Below the pieces are notes generated by a model. That model did no database searches and was not told the origin of the DNA. It worked only from the letters and a program-made list of their open reading frames with translations. Shown piece after piece: positions 1 through 10,738 of a DNA stretch of 64,000 bases. Position numbers and translations under genes: made by a program. Position 1 is the stretch's first letter; the number at the start of each line of letters is the position of its first letter. The DNA is from Candidatus Neomicrothrix sp. UBA2974 (GTDB taxonomy: Bacteria > Actinomycetota > Acidimicrobiia > Acidimicrobiales > MedAcidi-G1), in the NCBI GenBank assembly GCA_002348705.1, contig DEAU01000013.1, positions 123,007-187,006 of the forward strand, written 5' to 3'.

Positions 1-447
1 GGTGTAGTTCCCCTCAAAGTGGTTGATGGGCACCGAGAGTTCCGTTCCCAACTCCGCTCTACCAGTTAACACCGAATCACAGGTTTCAACTCGTAGAACC
101 GTCGGTTGACATAGAAACTTAAGTCCTCGGTTCTTCTGCAAGGCACCGGGCAGGAGGCCCGCTTCAGTCAGCACCTGGAAGCCGTTGCAGATCCCTACCA
201 CCGGACCACCCTGTGCGGCGAACTGAGTAACGGCACCCATGATTGGTGAGAACCGGGCTATGGCCCCGGGACGCAGATAGTCACCGTGTGCGAAGCCGCC
301 GGGAACAATTACCGCGTCGACACCGGAAAGGTTGTGGTCACCGTGCCAAAGCAGTCGTCCCGAACCGCCGAGGCCACCAACAGCAGTTACTGCGTCCATC
401 TCGCAGTTGGTCCCAGGGAACACAACCACCCCAACGCTGGTCGGCAT
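1..447 (-). CDS. purQ: Phosphoribosylformylglycinamidine synthase subunit PurQ (partial)
   Basis: Glutaminase subunit of FGAM synthase: it releases ammonia from glutamine for step 4 of purine synthesis and works with PurS and PurL. I translated the 149 visible residues by hand from the ATG at 447. The N-terminus has VVVFPGTNCE, the glutamine-amidotransferase oxyanion strand VVPGGF-like at about 48-52, and the nucleophile elbow GICNGFQ with Cys87. A NHFEGNY stretch, typical of PurQ, lies near the cut. The 3' end, with the catalytic His/Glu, is beyond the left edge. The start overlaps the purS stop (TGATG), which implies translational coupling. Confidence 0.95.
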   Translation of the reverse strand, partial: MPTSVGVVVFPGTNCEMDAVTAVGGLGGSGRLLWHGDHNLSGVDAVIVPGGFAHGDYLRPGAIARFSPIMGAVTQFAAQGGPVVGICNGFQVLTEAGLLPGALQKNRGLKFLCQPTVLRVETCDSVLTGRAELGTELSVPINHFEGNYT

Positions 448-707
448 CAGGTGTCGTCCGCCGGCCGGACTGTCACTTCGGCATCCTCAATCACCGGGTT
501 GGTTAGGAAAGAGGCAGATAGGTCGTTGGCCCGAGCCTCCGCCTCGAACTCGTTGGCCGCTTCCATGACAAACCGGACTGTCTTCCCCACACTTACCCCG
601 GTAACCCCCTCGTAACCAAGGGCGGGCAGCACGCGCTCAATCGTGGCTCCTGCCGGGTCGGCGATACCTCCTCGTAAGCGGACGTCCACTAGCACGTTGT
701 AATTCAT
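447..707 (-). CDS. purS: Phosphoribosylformylglycinamidine synthase subunit PurS
   Basis: Small structural subunit of the three-part FGAM synthase (PurS-PurQ-PurL). The open frame extends upstream to 839, but the family starts at MNYNVLVDVRLRGGIADPAG, so I place the ATG at 707. That gives 86 residues, the usual PurS length of about 80-90. The conserved V-x-V-x-L-K/R-x-G-I-x-D-P start and a G-V-x-V-G-K-x-V/I-x-F/L core are visible. The gene lies 79 nt downstream of purC and overlaps the purQ start by one base, so it is part of the purine operon. Confidence 0.93.
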   Translation of the reverse strand: MNYNVLVDVRLRGGIADPAGATIERVLPALGYEGVTGVSVGKTVRFVMEAANEFEAEARANDLSASFLTNPVIEDAEVTVRPADDT

Positions 708-786
708 GGTCGGATCTTCACAATCAATTCTCCGTGCCCTCTCTCCCATATCTCTTTCGGTCTCCCACCGAACAAAGTCTCGCCAG

Positions 787-1695
787 CTAGAGATCAGAAC
801 CGGGCCATTCAGCCAACGACCGTCCAGTAACGCGCTCATAAGCCTCTACATACCGAGAAGAGGTGGCCGACACCACCTCATCTGGCAGGGCTGGCGGCGG
901 TGGCTGCTTATCCCAATCCAGACTTTCGAGATAATCACGTACCGGTTGTTTATCGAACGACGGCGGCGTGACACCCGGTTCCCACAACTCAGCCGACCAA
1001 AATCGGGAAGAGTCCGGTGTAAGCACCTCGTCAGCCAAAACCAGGCTTCCGTCGACCAGACCAAACTCAAATTTGGTATCGGCAATGATGATCCCCCGCT
1101 CGGCAGCCCACTCAGCGCCCCTTAGGTAGCAGGTGATCGACAAACTGCGGGCCTCCTCGGCCACGTCAGCCCCCACCAGATCGACTGCCTCGGCGTAAGA
1201 GATATTTATGTCGTGCCCTTCATCAGCCTTAGTCGATGGAGTGAACACCGGCTGGAGAAGGCGACTGGCCTCCTTGAGGCCAGCAGGCATTGGGCTGCCA
1301 TGCATGGTCCCGCACCTCTGGTACTCCTTCCATGCCGAACCAGTGATGTAGCCGCGGACAATGCACTCAATTGGCAGCATTTCAGCCCGATTGCAGAGCA
1401 TGGTTCGACCGGCTAGGCCTGCCAGAAGGTCTGGATCATTCCCACCACCCAAAACCTCGTCAATAGTCCCAGTATCCGTGGCAATCAGGTGCCCGGGAAC
1501 GATGTCAGCGAACTGCTCAAACCAAAATGAGGTCATCGCAGTAAGGACACGTCCCTTGTCAGCGATGGGTTCCGACATAACCACGTCGAATGCCGAAATG
1601 CGATCGGATGTGACCATTAGGAGACGGTCGTCGCCAGCACCGTAGATATCGCGCACCTTCCCAGAGTGCAGATGAACCAAGGGGATCGAGTTCAC
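787..1695 (-). CDS. purC: Phosphoribosylaminoimidazole-succinocarboxamide synthase (SAICAR synthase)
   Basis: Joins aspartate to CAIR using ATP in purine biosynthesis. The 302-residue protein starts with a GTG. It has the SAICAR synthase N-terminal signature (LHSGKVRDIY, then TSDRISAFDVV), the ECIVRGYITGSAWKEYQ segment, and the nucleotide/aspartate-site region with IIIADTKFEFGL. Length fits the monofunctional enzyme of about 300 residues. It starts 19 nt after the purB stop. It sits between purB and purS in one same-strand purine run. Confidence 0.95.
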   Translation of the reverse strand: MNSIPLVHLHSGKVRDIYGAGDDRLLMVTSDRISAFDVVMSEPIADKGRVLTAMTSFWFEQFADIVPGHLIATDTGTIDEVLGGGNDPDLLAGLAGRTMLCNRAEMLPIECIVRGYITGSAWKEYQRCGTMHGSPMPAGLKEASRLLQPVFTPSTKADEGHDINISYAEAVDLVGADVAEEARSLSITCYLRGAEWAAERGIIIADTKFEFGLVDGSLVLADEVLTPDSSRFWSAELWEPGVTPPSFDKQPVRDYLESLDWDKQPPPPALPDEVVSATSSRYVEAYERVTGRSLAEWPGSDL

Positions 1696-1714
1696 ATTGT
1701 GCTCCTATCGGGAA

Positions 1715-3130
1715 TCAGAGAATCGGCTCGGGATCGTAGGCCGCGGCCTGCGGGCGGGCAGCCACCACCTCCGCCACCCGTTCGACTACGGCGGATACCT
1801 GAAACGAGGCGTTGCCCACAAACGCAGATGGGTCATCGAGCAGCTCCTCTAGAGAATCCCGGTCGATCGGCAGGCGTTGGTCAGCGGCCAGGCGATCTAG
1901 AAGATCGGTCTCCAAAACACCCTCATCTCGACGAGCCAAAGCGGAGGCCACAGCATGGCCCCTAATGAGCTCGTGGGCCTCCTCACGACCCAAGCCTGCA
2001 TGCATAGCGACTACCAGCACGCGGGTAGTTGCCAAGAAAGGCAAATACTGTCGCAATTCACTCTCGATAATGGCGGGATACGCGCCAAACTCGTCGAGCA
2101 CGGTCAGAAATGTCTCAAACAATCCGTCGACGGCCAGAAAAGCATCAGGCAGAGCAACTCTCCGAACCACCGAACAACTCACATCACCCTCATTCCACTG
2201 ATCGCCTACTAGGCCACCGACCATGGCGAGGTAACCACGTAATACAACTGCCAAACCATTGATCCGCTCACAGGACCGAGCATTCATTTTGTGAGGCATA
2301 GCCGACGATCCGACCTGGCCGGCTTGGAACCCCTCAGTCGCCAAGTCGTTTCCAGCCATGAGTCGGATAGTTCGTGCCAAATTTGCCGGACCGCTCGAGG
2401 CCTGGACTAGGGCCGATACCACGTCGAAGTCCAACGAGCGCGGGTACACCTGACCGACTGAGTCGAAGGTCCGATTGAACCCAAGATGTTCAGCTACCAA
2501 TTCCTCGAGGCTGCCAAGGGCATCACGATCTCCTCCCAGAAGGTCAAGTTGGTCCTGTTGGGTACCGACGGGACCCTTGAGCCCTCGAAGAGGATAAGAA
2601 GCCAGCAGGTCTTCCATGCGACGATGGGCTACCAGGAGTTCCTCAGCGGTCGTGGCGAACCTCTTACCAAGAGTGGTGACTTGGGCAGCAACGTTGTGGC
2701 TACGCCCCACCATCGCCAAGCCATCGTGCTCAGCAGCTAACCGAGCTAACCGAGCTAGAGCAGCAACCATCCGATCGCGCACCACCTCAAGACTGCGTCG
2801 TACCTGCAGTTGTTCAACGTTCTCGGTCAGGTCCCGAGAGGTCATGCCCTTGTGTATGTGCTGGTGACCGGCCAGAGCACAGAACTCCTCGACACGTGCC
2901 TTTACGTCGTGCCGAGTAATGCGCTCACGCTCTCGGATTGAATCGAGACTGACTCGAGCGGCAACCGACCGATAGTCCTCAACTACACCGTCACCGATGT
3001 CAACGCCGAGCACTTGCTGAGCCTCCATCACCGCAATCCAGAGCTCGCGCTCCATGACCACCTTGGCCTCGGGGGTCCACAGGTCAACCATGGGTTGGCT
3101 GGCATACCGGTTGGCGAGAACGTTTTCCAC
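1715..3130 (-). CDS. purB: Adenylosuccinate lyase
   Basis: Fumarase-superfamily lyase that acts twice in purine synthesis, cleaving SAICAR and adenylosuccinate to release fumarate. The 471-residue frame opens with GTG. It shows TSRDLTEN around residue 98 and the superfamily signature loop SSAMPHKMN near residue 280, which carries the catalytic serine. Length is normal for the bacterial enzyme. A short run encoding LARLARLA near 2740 is a coding repeat inside a helix, not a mobile feature. It follows purE by 36 nt. Confidence 0.95.
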   Translation of the reverse strand: MENVLANRYASQPMVDLWTPEAKVVMERELWIAVMEAQQVLGVDIGDGVVEDYRSVAARVSLDSIRERERITRHDVKARVEEFCALAGHQHIHKGMTSRDLTENVEQLQVRRSLEVVRDRMVAALARLARLAAEHDGLAMVGRSHNVAAQVTTLGKRFATTAEELLVAHRRMEDLLASYPLRGLKGPVGTQQDQLDLLGGDRDALGSLEELVAEHLGFNRTFDSVGQVYPRSLDFDVVSALVQASSGPANLARTIRLMAGNDLATEGFQAGQVGSSAMPHKMNARSCERINGLAVVLRGYLAMVGGLVGDQWNEGDVSCSVVRRVALPDAFLAVDGLFETFLTVLDEFGAYPAIIESELRQYLPFLATTRVLVVAMHAGLGREEAHELIRGHAVASALARRDEGVLETDLLDRLAADQRLPIDRDSLEELLDDPSAFVGNASFQVSAVVERVAEVVAARPQAAAYDPEPIL

Positions 3131-3166
3131 GAGCGCGCTCCAAGTCTCCGATATAGACGGGTCGGG

Positions 3167-3628
3167 CTAGCCCGCGGGCGGCACCATCTCGGCGCGGTGT
3201 GTTTCTAGTTCGGTCACCAGGTCAGGGTCAGACACAGCCAGCATCTGAACAGCTAGAAGAGCGGCATTCATGGCCCCGTCTACGGCCACTGTGGCCACCG
3301 GAATGCCCTTGGGCATCTGGACGGTGGCCAACAGCGAGTCCCACCCATTGATGGCACCACCCGAAAGTGGGACTCCAATTACTGGCAGGGTGGTATGGGC
3401 AGCTGCCGCTCCAGCCAAATGAGCGGCCATTCCGGCGCCACAGATGATGGCCGAGTATCCGGCATCTCGAGCACTGGATACGAAAGCCGAAACCGCAGCC
3501 GGACTGCGGTGGGCCGACATCACCTGGACAACAGCCTCTACTCCGTACCGCTCGAGCGTCGCAGCGGCGGGTGCCATCTTGTCCGCGTCATTGGGCGATC
3601 CCATGAGGACCGCAACCTTGTATCCCAT
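3167..3628 (-). CDS. purE: N5-carboxyaminoimidazole ribonucleotide mutase (class I PurE)
   Basis: Moves the carboxyl group of N5-CAIR to give CAIR in bacterial purine synthesis. The 153-residue protein has the N-terminal phosphate-binding segment [12 protein letters not shown] (class I enzymes usually have MGS-x-SD, so the Asn is a mild variant), and SAHRSP at 38-43 with the catalytic-site His. The [10 protein letters not shown] and later GAI/NG motifs are present. No purK partner is in this window; class I PurE normally depends on PurK, so one should lie elsewhere. It is preceded by purD with a gap of about 79 nt. Confidence 0.94.
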   Translation of the reverse strand: MGYKVAVLMGSPNDADKMAPAAATLERYGVEAVVQVMSAHRSPAAVSAFVSSARDAGYSAIICGAGMAAHLAGAAAAHTTLPVIGVPLSGGAINGWDSLLATVQMPKGIPVATVAVDGAMNAALLAVQMLAVSDPDLVTELETHRAEMVPPAG

Positions 3629-3707
3629 CTCCTCCTCCTGTTCCCCTGTGTCAAGTCCAATGCAGAGACCATCTGGATCTCATGCGAGGTAAACGCGATT
3701 CTGTCCT

Positions 3708-4934
3708 CTAACCGGTCATGGTGGGTGACTCCGCCACGTCGGTGCGAACCTGCATCCCCGGCCATGCCAACTCACCAACAGCCGCGTATGCACGACACCG
3801 TGCCTCGGCCACATCCGAGCCTTGTCCAGTCACCGAGAGGACCCGGCCACCGGCGGTGACCAGGTGGCCGTCTCTTTCGCCCACACCGGCGGCAAATATC
3901 GTCACGCCGTTAATAGAAGACGAGTTATCAAGACCCTCGATACGGTCTCCGATCCTTGGGGACGTCGGATACCCCTCCGCGGCACAGACCACAGTCACGG
4001 CGGCTCCGTCGTCAAAGGTCGGTGTCCGGCCATTTAGGTCACCCTCCGCTGCAGAAACCAGAAGTTCGCCGAGGTCATCGACAATACGCGGCAGCACGAC
4101 CTGTGTCTCAGGGTCACCGAAGCGTACGTTGTATTCGAGAACCTTTGGACCAGTCGGGGTGAACATCAGACCGCAATAAAGAACGCCCCGATAGTCGATA
4201 TTGCGACGGCGCAAGGCTGCCAGTGTCGGTCGAACCGCATCGTCCATCAGACTCTCGATGACATCGTCGGTGGCAAGAGGAACTGGCGAATAGGCGCCCA
4301 TACCCCCTGTGTTAGGACCGACATCGTTATCGCCCAAGCGCTTGAAGTCCTGAGCAGGTGCTAGGGCCACAGCGTCGTAGCCGTCGCAGACAGCCAACAC
4401 AGATAACTCGGGTCCGGTAAGGCCCTCCTCGATAACCAGCCTGCGGCCAGCGTCACCAAAGGCATTGCCAGAGAGATAGCCACGGACAGCGTCGACGGCC
4501 TCGTTTCGATCAGTCGTAACAAGCACCCCCTTCCCGGCAGCCAGACCATCGGTCTTTACAACGAAGAGGTCGCCCATGGTGTCAAGGAACTCCAGGGCCT
4601 TCGCTTCGTCAGTGAAGACCCCGTGGGTAGCGGTCGGAACGGCTGCATCGACCAATACCTCCTTCATCCAGGCCTTTGAGCCTTCAAGGCGCGCTCCATC
4701 GGCCCCCGGGCCGAAGACGAGCCGGCCATCAGCCCGCAGGTGGTCGGCCAGGCCCTGGACCAATGGAGCCTCGGGGCCGATCACGGTCAGCTCTGCAGCG
4801 ACCTCCTGAGGTGGAGTATCGACCGAATAGGGGATTCCTGGGTTCCCGGGGGTGACAACCACGTCATGATGGCGCCGCAGCACATGGGCTAGCGCATGCT
4901 CCCGCCCACCGGATCCAACGACGCAGATACGCAT
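3708..4934 (-). CDS. purD: Phosphoribosylamine-glycine ligase (GAR synthetase)
   Basis: ATP-grasp ligase joining phosphoribosylamine and glycine, the second step of purine synthesis. The open frame reaches 5198 and overlaps purA, but the family start is MRICVVGSGGREHAL. I therefore use the ATG at 4934, giving 408 residues, which fits PurD of about 420. Seen: GREHAL dinucleotide loop, KTDGLAAGKGV ATP-grasp lysine segment, NTGGMGAYSP, and EYNVRFGDPETQ with metal-binding Glu/Asn. The upstream extension has no family character. It starts 13 nt after the purA stop, in the same operon. Confidence 0.94.
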   Translation of the reverse strand: MRICVVGSGGREHALAHVLRRHHDVVVTPGNPGIPYSVDTPPQEVAAELTVIGPEAPLVQGLADHLRADGRLVFGPGADGARLEGSKAWMKEVLVDAAVPTATHGVFTDEAKALEFLDTMGDLFVVKTDGLAAGKGVLVTTDRNEAVDAVRGYLSGNAFGDAGRRLVIEEGLTGPELSVLAVCDGYDAVALAPAQDFKRLGDNDVGPNTGGMGAYSPVPLATDDVIESLMDDAVRPTLAALRRRNIDYRGVLYCGLMFTPTGPKVLEYNVRFGDPETQVVLPRIVDDLGELLVSAAEGDLNGRTPTFDDGAAVTVVCAAEGYPTSPRIGDRIEGLDNSSSINGVTIFAAGVGERDGHLVTAGGRVLSVTGQGSDVAEARCRAYAAVGELAWPGMQVRTDVAESPTMTG

Positions 4935-4947
4935 ACTGTCGGTCGAA

Positions 4948-6367
<1,420 letters not shown>

Positions 6368-6381
6368 TAGAAAACACGTGG

Positions 6382-6464
6382 CAATCCACAGCCTCCTGTG
6401 GACAACTTGAGTTGGCCTAGAGCCATAAGGAATCCGCTGTGGACCAGAAGTTGTTTTCCACAGC
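6382..6464. promoter_or_regulatory. Cluster of four DnaA-box-like sites in two inverted pairs, hspR-purA gap
   Basis: Four 9-mers close to the DnaA box TTATCCACA occur in 83 bp: CAATCCACA (6382-6390), TGTGGACAA (6397-6405, reverse of TTGTCCACA), TGTGGACCA (6438-6446) and TTTTCCACA (6454-6462). They form two perfect inverted repeats: TCCACAG-CCTC-CTGTGGA (6385-6402) and GCTGTGGA-N13-TCCACAGC (6436-6464). The 15-mer CTGTGGACAACTTGA at 6396-6410 recurs exactly at 54138-54152 just before dnaA. DnaA binding is inferred; the hairpins could alternatively help terminate hspR transcription, though no T-run follows. Confidence 0.5.
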
Positions 6465-6509
6465 CTTTTCGACAGCAAAATGAAATGGGACGCAGTGAGA
6501 AACCGCAGG

Positions 6510-6902
6510 TCAGCGGGCGCGGCGACCTCGATAGATGGTGACACTCTCCTTCATCGGAACAAGGTCACGCCGGTACTGACGGTGCACGGCTGCTACCGCC
6601 TGATCGCCTTCGGCCCGCGCCAGATCGAGTTCTCTCTGAAGGCGGGCCACTTCAGCCTCCAAAGCCAGAACCCTCTTAACGCCCTCAAGATTCAAACCCT
6701 CATCGGTAAGTTGAGCGATGCGCATGAGTAGACCGATGTCAGCTTCGCTGTATCGACGGTTGCCGCCCGAGGTTCGAGCAGGATCAAGCAGGCCGCGCCG
6801 TTCGTAGATCCTCAGGGTCTGGGGGTGCATGCCGGCCAGTTCGGCGGCCACTGAGATCACGTAGACAGCTTGGTCGGGTCCAGGGCGGGGAATTGGGTTC
6901 AT
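6510..6902 (-). CDS. hspR: MerR-family heat-shock repressor HspR
   Basis: MerR-family DNA-binding protein, 130 residues. The winged-helix region runs from about residue 12 to 80 (VISVAAELAGMHPQTLRIYERRGLLDPARTSGG is the helix-turn-helix and wing region, shown here only in part: HPQTLRIYERRGLL). It is followed by a coiled coil (LEAEVARLQRELDLARAEGD) for dimerisation. Position 23 nt downstream of dnaJ, as the last gene of dnaK-grpE-dnaJ-hspR, matches the classical actinobacterial HspR autoregulatory operon. No clear HAIR inverted repeat was found upstream of dnaK, where a CIRCE-like site is present instead. Confidence 0.88.
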   Translation of the reverse strand: MNPIPRPGPDQAVYVISVAAELAGMHPQTLRIYERRGLLDPARTSGGNRRYSEADIGLLMRIAQLTDEGLNLEGVKRVLALEAEVARLQRELDLARAEGDQAVAAVHRQYRRDLVPMKESVTIYRGRRAR

Positions 6903-6925
6903 GGTCTTACTCCAGAGTCAGTCTG

Positions 6926-8065
6926 TCATGACACTTCAGTGGCTTGAGCCGAGCCAGCGTCACCTCGCCCGTCCGGTGAGTCACTACCGGCCATCGCTTC
7001 GGCCAATGCTTTCACGGCTTCGCGCTCGGCCACTGTCGGATTTGCGGGCACATCAACCTCGACGCTCACCAAGAGATCACCGACTCCCCGCTTCGCCTGA
7101 ATTCCCCGGCGCCGAACCCGGAACGTCTGTCCACTGCGCGTTCCGGCGGGAATCTTTAGGGTGACTTTCCCTCCGTCCAAGGTCGGCACCTCAATCTCGG
7201 CGCCGAGGACGACCTGCGGGTAGGTGACGGCTACTTCAATTGTGAGGTGTTCGCCACGCCGTCCAAACCGGGCGTGGGGTTCAACTGAAACAACTACATA
7301 GAGGTCGCCATTCGGTCCACCGCGGCCCGGCTCGCCTCGACCCTTCAGGCGAATACGTTGGCCGTCATCAACTCCTGCAGGAATCCGAACCTTGACTTCG
7401 CGGGGCCTACGTTCAGAACCAGAACCCCTGCAGGTTCCACAGGGGTCGTCAATCTGGTTGCCGCGCCCGCCGCAAGCACCGCAAGGTCTGCTGAACGAGA
7501 AGGGTCCTTGGTCGTCAGCTTGGACGCCTCGACCGTTGCATTTCACACAAGCCGTGGGTCGAGTCCCCGGTCGGGATCCGTTCCCTCCGCAGTTCGAACA
7601 GGCAGCCTCCACAGAGAGGTGAACCGATGTCGTAGCACCCTCTACCGCCTCAACAAACGACAAAGTCAACCGGGTCTCGAGGTCCGCACCGCGACGACCA
7701 GCACCTTGACCACCCATACCCTGTCCGCCAAACAGGCCGCCAAGAAGGTCTCCGAGGTCGAAGCCAGCCCCACCGGGGAAACCTCCAGAAAAGCCCCCCG
7801 ACCCCGGGAATCCTGCACCGCCCATGGGGCCAACTGCTCGGACTTGGTCGTACTCGGCTCTGCGGTTTTCGTCGCTGAGAACGTCGTAGGCAGACGAGAC
7901 AGCCTTGAAGCGGGCCTCAGCTGCCCCATCGCCCGGGTTGGCATCCGGATGAAGTTCACGGGCGAGTTTGCGATAGGCCTTGGTGATCTCTCGGGACGAG
8001 GCATCCTTCGAAATGCCAAGCGTGGCGTAATAATCCTTTTCGAACCATTCCCGCTGAGCGGTCAC
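6926..8065 (-). CDS. dnaJ: Chaperone DnaJ (Hsp40, type I)
   Basis: Co-chaperone that delivers substrates to DnaK and stimulates its ATPase. I start at the GTG at 8065 because an AGGAGG Shine-Dalgarno lies 7 nt before it and the J-domain follows; the longer open frame to 8359 is a shadow of grpE. That gives 379 residues. J-domain with HPD at 39-41; Gly/Phe-rich linker about 75-115; four zinc-binding repeats (CSNCGGNG, CVKCNGRG, CGACGGRG, CGTCRGSG); then the C-terminal substrate-binding domains. All type I DnaJ parts are present. Confidence 0.95.
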   Translation of the reverse strand: MTAQREWFEKDYYATLGISKDASSREITKAYRKLARELHPDANPGDGAAEARFKAVSSAYDVLSDENRRAEYDQVRAVGPMGGAGFPGSGGFSGGFPGGAGFDLGDLLGGLFGGQGMGGQGAGRRGADLETRLTLSFVEAVEGATTSVHLSVEAACSNCGGNGSRPGTRPTACVKCNGRGVQADDQGPFSFSRPCGACGGRGNQIDDPCGTCRGSGSERRPREVKVRIPAGVDDGQRIRLKGRGEPGRGGPNGDLYVVVSVEPHARFGRRGEHLTIEVAVTYPQVVLGAEIEVPTLDGGKVTLKIPAGTRSGQTFRVRRRGIQAKRGVGDLLVSVEVDVPANPTVAEREAVKALAEAMAGSDSPDGRGDAGSAQATEVS

Positions 8066-8096
8066 CTCGGTGCCTCCTCGTCGAACAGTTCGCCGG

Positions 8097-8711
8097 TCAG
8101 CCTCGGACCCGGACCATGGCCGGGCGTAAAACGCGACCCTCCCAGGCATAACCGCGGCGCAGGACTTCGACGACCACCTGACCCGATTCACCCTCGCTGG
8201 CGGGTTCGTGGATGACGGCCTCATGGAGGTTGGGGTCGAACAGCTCACCCTCAGGGTCAAGAACCTCAAGCCCAGCGGGTTCCAGAGCGTGGACAAGCGA
8301 AACCCTGATCGGTCCAACATCGTCGGCGCCATGTTCAACGGCGAGGTCACAGGCATCAAGCACCGGAAGCAACTTTTCAGCTAGGTCGCCGCTAGCTCGA
8401 GCGCGGACCTCACGGGTTCGACGCTCAGCCTGTTTCCGGTAGTTAGCAAACTCTGCTGTCACGCGCTGAAGGTCGGACAGGTACCCATCCCGTTCCGCCT
8501 CCACCACCGCCATAACATCCAGGATCGGCTCTCCGCTGTCGCTAGTCGCTTCAGTGCCGTCGAGGCCGTCACCGCCCAAACCAGTCGACGCATCTAGGTC
8601 GTTGAAAGCCTTTTCTGTGATTTCGTGAGACGAGGAGGTGTCCGCCAACTCCTCAACCGAGACATCGACGATTTCGTCGGGGTCAGGGCCGTCAGCGGCC
8701 GAACCACTCAC
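8097..8711 (-). CDS. grpE: Nucleotide exchange factor GrpE
   Basis: Exchange factor that releases ADP from DnaK. The 204-residue protein has an acidic, disordered N-terminal third, then a long helix ([30 protein letters not shown]) of which the ANYRKQ/R part is the GrpE hallmark, and the C-terminal beta domain ending with [19 protein letters not shown]. It begins with a GTG overlapping the dnaK stop (GTGA), which implies coupled translation, and is followed 31 nt later by dnaJ. Confidence 0.94.
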   Translation of the reverse strand: MSGSAADGPDPDEIVDVSVEELADTSSSHEITEKAFNDLDASTGLGGDGLDGTEATSDSGEPILDVMAVVEAERDGYLSDLQRVTAEFANYRKQAERRTREVRARASGDLAEKLLPVLDACDLAVEHGADDVGPIRVSLVHALEPAGLEVLDPEGELFDPNLHEAVIHEPASEGESGQVVVEVLRRGYAWEGRVLRPAMVRVRG

Positions 8712-10516
8712 GATTCGTCGACAATCTCGGCATCAACCACGTCGTCGGTGTCACTGGGATCTCCCGACGCCGACTCCGCTTGAGCCGCTTCATAAAGGCG
8801 TTGGCCAAACTCCTGGCTTGCAACCATGAGAGCCTCCGTAGCGTTCTTGATGACCTCGGTGTCGTCGCCCTCGATTGCAGACCTCAGGTCTGCAAGCTTC
8901 TCGTTGACGTTGGCCGTCTCCTCCTCGGTTAGTTGATCTCCCTGTTCGGCGAGCAACTTTTCGGTCTGGTAAACGAGGTTGTCGGCAGCATTTCGGACCT
9001 CGGCCTCGTCACGGCGTTTCCGATCCTCGTCTGCATGAGCTTCGGCGTCGCGGACCATCTGGTCGATAACGTCCTTGTCAAGCGAAGACTGGCCCGTGAT
9101 GGTCATCGACTGCTCGTTGTCCGTCGCACGATCCTTGGCCGACACGTGGACTATCCCATTGGCATCGATATCGAAAGTGACCTCGATTTGAGGAGTCCCC
9201 CTTGGGGCCGGTGGGATATCTACTAACTGAAATTTTCCCAAAGTCTTGTTGAACTGCGACATTTCCCGCTCTCCCTGGAGCACGTGGATCTCAACCGATG
9301 GCTGACCGTCCTCAGCGGTGGTGAACACCTCGGAGCGCTGAATTGGGATGGTTGTGTTGCGCTCGATGAGTCGGGTCATGACGCCACCCTTTGTCTCGAT
9401 GCCCAGCGACAACGGTGTGACGTCCAATAGGAGAACATCTTTGACTTCGCCCACGAGAACGCCTGCCTGAACGGCGGCACCGATGGCTACCACCTCATCG
9501 GGATTGACGTTCTTAGAAGGATCGCGGCCAGCAATCTCCTTGGCCAAGTCGACCACGGCAGGCATGCGGGTCGAACCGCCAACCAGAATTACATGATCAA
9601 CCTCTCCTCGACTAAGGCCAGCATCCTTCACAGCTTGTTCAAAGGGTGACCGACAGCGAGCCAACAAATCGGCAGTAAGTTCTTGGAATTTTGCCCGGGT
9701 CAAGGTGTAATCAAGGTGCAACGGACCAGCGTCCGTCGCAGTGACAAAAGGCAAGTTGATCTGGGTCTGCTGTACTTGCGAGAGTTCGATCTTGGCCTTC
9801 TCAGCAGCTTCCTTCAGTCGCTGGGCAGCCATAGCGTCAGCAGCGAGGTCAACACCGTGGTCATTGCGGAAGGAGGTGACCAGCCATTCGATGACTGCTT
9901 CATCCCAATCGTCACCACCAAGACTGGTATCGCCGTGGGTTGCCTTGACCTCGAAGACGCCGTCACCAATCTCCAATACCGAAACGTCAAAAGTGCCGCC
10001 ACCTAGGTCGAAAACGAGAATGGTCTGGTCCTCGCCATCCTTGTCGAGGCCATAGGCCAGTGCGGCGGCCGTGGGCTCGTTGATGATGCGTAACACCTCA
10101 AGCCCAGCAATCTGACCCGCTTCTTTGGTGGCAGTGCGCTGAGCATCGTCGAAGTAAGCCGGAACAGTGATGACGGCCTGGTCGACAGCGGTTCCTAGAT
10201 ACGCCTCGGCGTCCCGCTTGAGTTTCTGGAGAGTACGGGCCGAGATCTCCTGAGCGGTGTAGTCCTTGCCATCGATGCCCTGACTCCAGTTTGTGCCCAT
10301 GTGGCGCTTCACCGACCGGATGGTGCGCCCAGGATTGGTAATGGCCTGACGTTTGGCTACCTCACCGACGAGAACCTCACCGTCATTGGCGAAGGCCACC
10401 ACCGACGGAGTGGTCCGGGATCCTTCTGCGTTGGCTATGACAACAGGGTCGCCGCCCTCCAGCACGCTGACTACCGAATTGGTCGTTCCGAGATCGATGC
10501 CCACGGCCTTACCCAT
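8708..10516 (-). CDS. dnaK: Chaperone DnaK (Hsp70)
   Basis: ATP-dependent Hsp70 chaperone, 602 residues. N-terminal phosphate-1 loop GIDLGTTNS at 6-14, phosphate-2 segment [13 protein letters not shown] near 170, and the adenosine motif [13 protein letters not shown] near 305. The substrate-binding domain follows and the tail ends with an acidic [14 protein letters not shown] stretch. Slightly shorter than E. coli DnaK, as usual for actinobacteria. First gene of the heat-shock operon. A purine-rich GAGAGGA precedes the ATG, and a roughly 215-nt leader separates it from the proposed promoter. Confidence 0.96.
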   Translation of the reverse strand: MGKAVGIDLGTTNSVVSVLEGGDPVVIANAEGSRTTPSVVAFANDGEVLVGEVAKRQAITNPGRTIRSVKRHMGTNWSQGIDGKDYTAQEISARTLQKLKRDAEAYLGTAVDQAVITVPAYFDDAQRTATKEAGQIAGLEVLRIINEPTAAALAYGLDKDGEDQTILVFDLGGGTFDVSVLEIGDGVFEVKATHGDTSLGGDDWDEAVIEWLVTSFRNDHGVDLAADAMAAQRLKEAAEKAKIELSQVQQTQINLPFVTATDAGPLHLDYTLTRAKFQELTADLLARCRSPFEQAVKDAGLSRGEVDHVILVGGSTRMPAVVDLAKEIAGRDPSKNVNPDEVVAIGAAVQAGVLVGEVKDVLLLDVTPLSLGIETKGGVMTRLIERNTTIPIQRSEVFTTAEDGQPSVEIHVLQGEREMSQFNKTLGKFQLVDIPPAPRGTPQIEVTFDIDANGIVHVSAKDRATDNEQSMTITGQSSLDKDVIDQMVRDAEAHADEDRKRRDEAEVRNAADNLVYQTEKLLAEQGDQLTEEETANVNEKLADLRSAIEGDDTEVIKNATEALMVASQEFGQRLYEAAQAESASGDPSDTDDVVDAEIVDES

Positions 10517-10711
10517 GATTTATTCCTCTCTATCTCTCTTCTTTGTATCTCTTATTGGTCGTCTGCATATCTGTCCAGATTCCCCGCCCCTAGGGACCTC
10601 TGTCTGGATGGGAGCCCGATGACGCCAACGGCCTTGGTAATTAGGGAGGCTTTCTTAGGCCAACAGTGCAGACTTAGAACTACCTTTACTGCTATTACTT
10701 TTCCTTGTTTA

Positions 10712-10738
10712 TATACACTCCATAAAGTTGAGTGCTAT
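10712..10738. promoter_or_regulatory. CIRCE-like operator upstream of dnaK
   Basis: TATACACTC-N9-GAGTGCTAT. The CIRCE consensus recognised by HrcA is TTAGCACTC-N9-GAGTGCTAA. The right arm matches 8 of 9 positions, the left arm keeps CACTC, and the 9-bp spacing is exact. On the minus strand a good -10 (TATGAT, 10742-10737) ends just before it, so the operator would sit at the transcription start, a normal CIRCE position. hrcA itself is not in this window. Confidence 0.75.

Noticed and set aside
2740..2765. Short direct repeat of CTAACCGAG in purB
   Set aside because: It encodes LARLARLA in a helix of adenylosuccinate lyase and has no sign of mobility.
6396..6420. HAIR-like CTTGAGT at the hspR-purA gap
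   Set aside because: Only one half-site (CTTGAGT) is present; no ACTCAAG at the required 7-bp spacing, and it lies downstream of hspR.
7358..8215. 285-codon plus-strand open frame opposite dnaJ
   Set aside because: It is fully antisense to the well-supported dnaJ/grpE genes, lacks family motifs, and mirrors their codon pattern.
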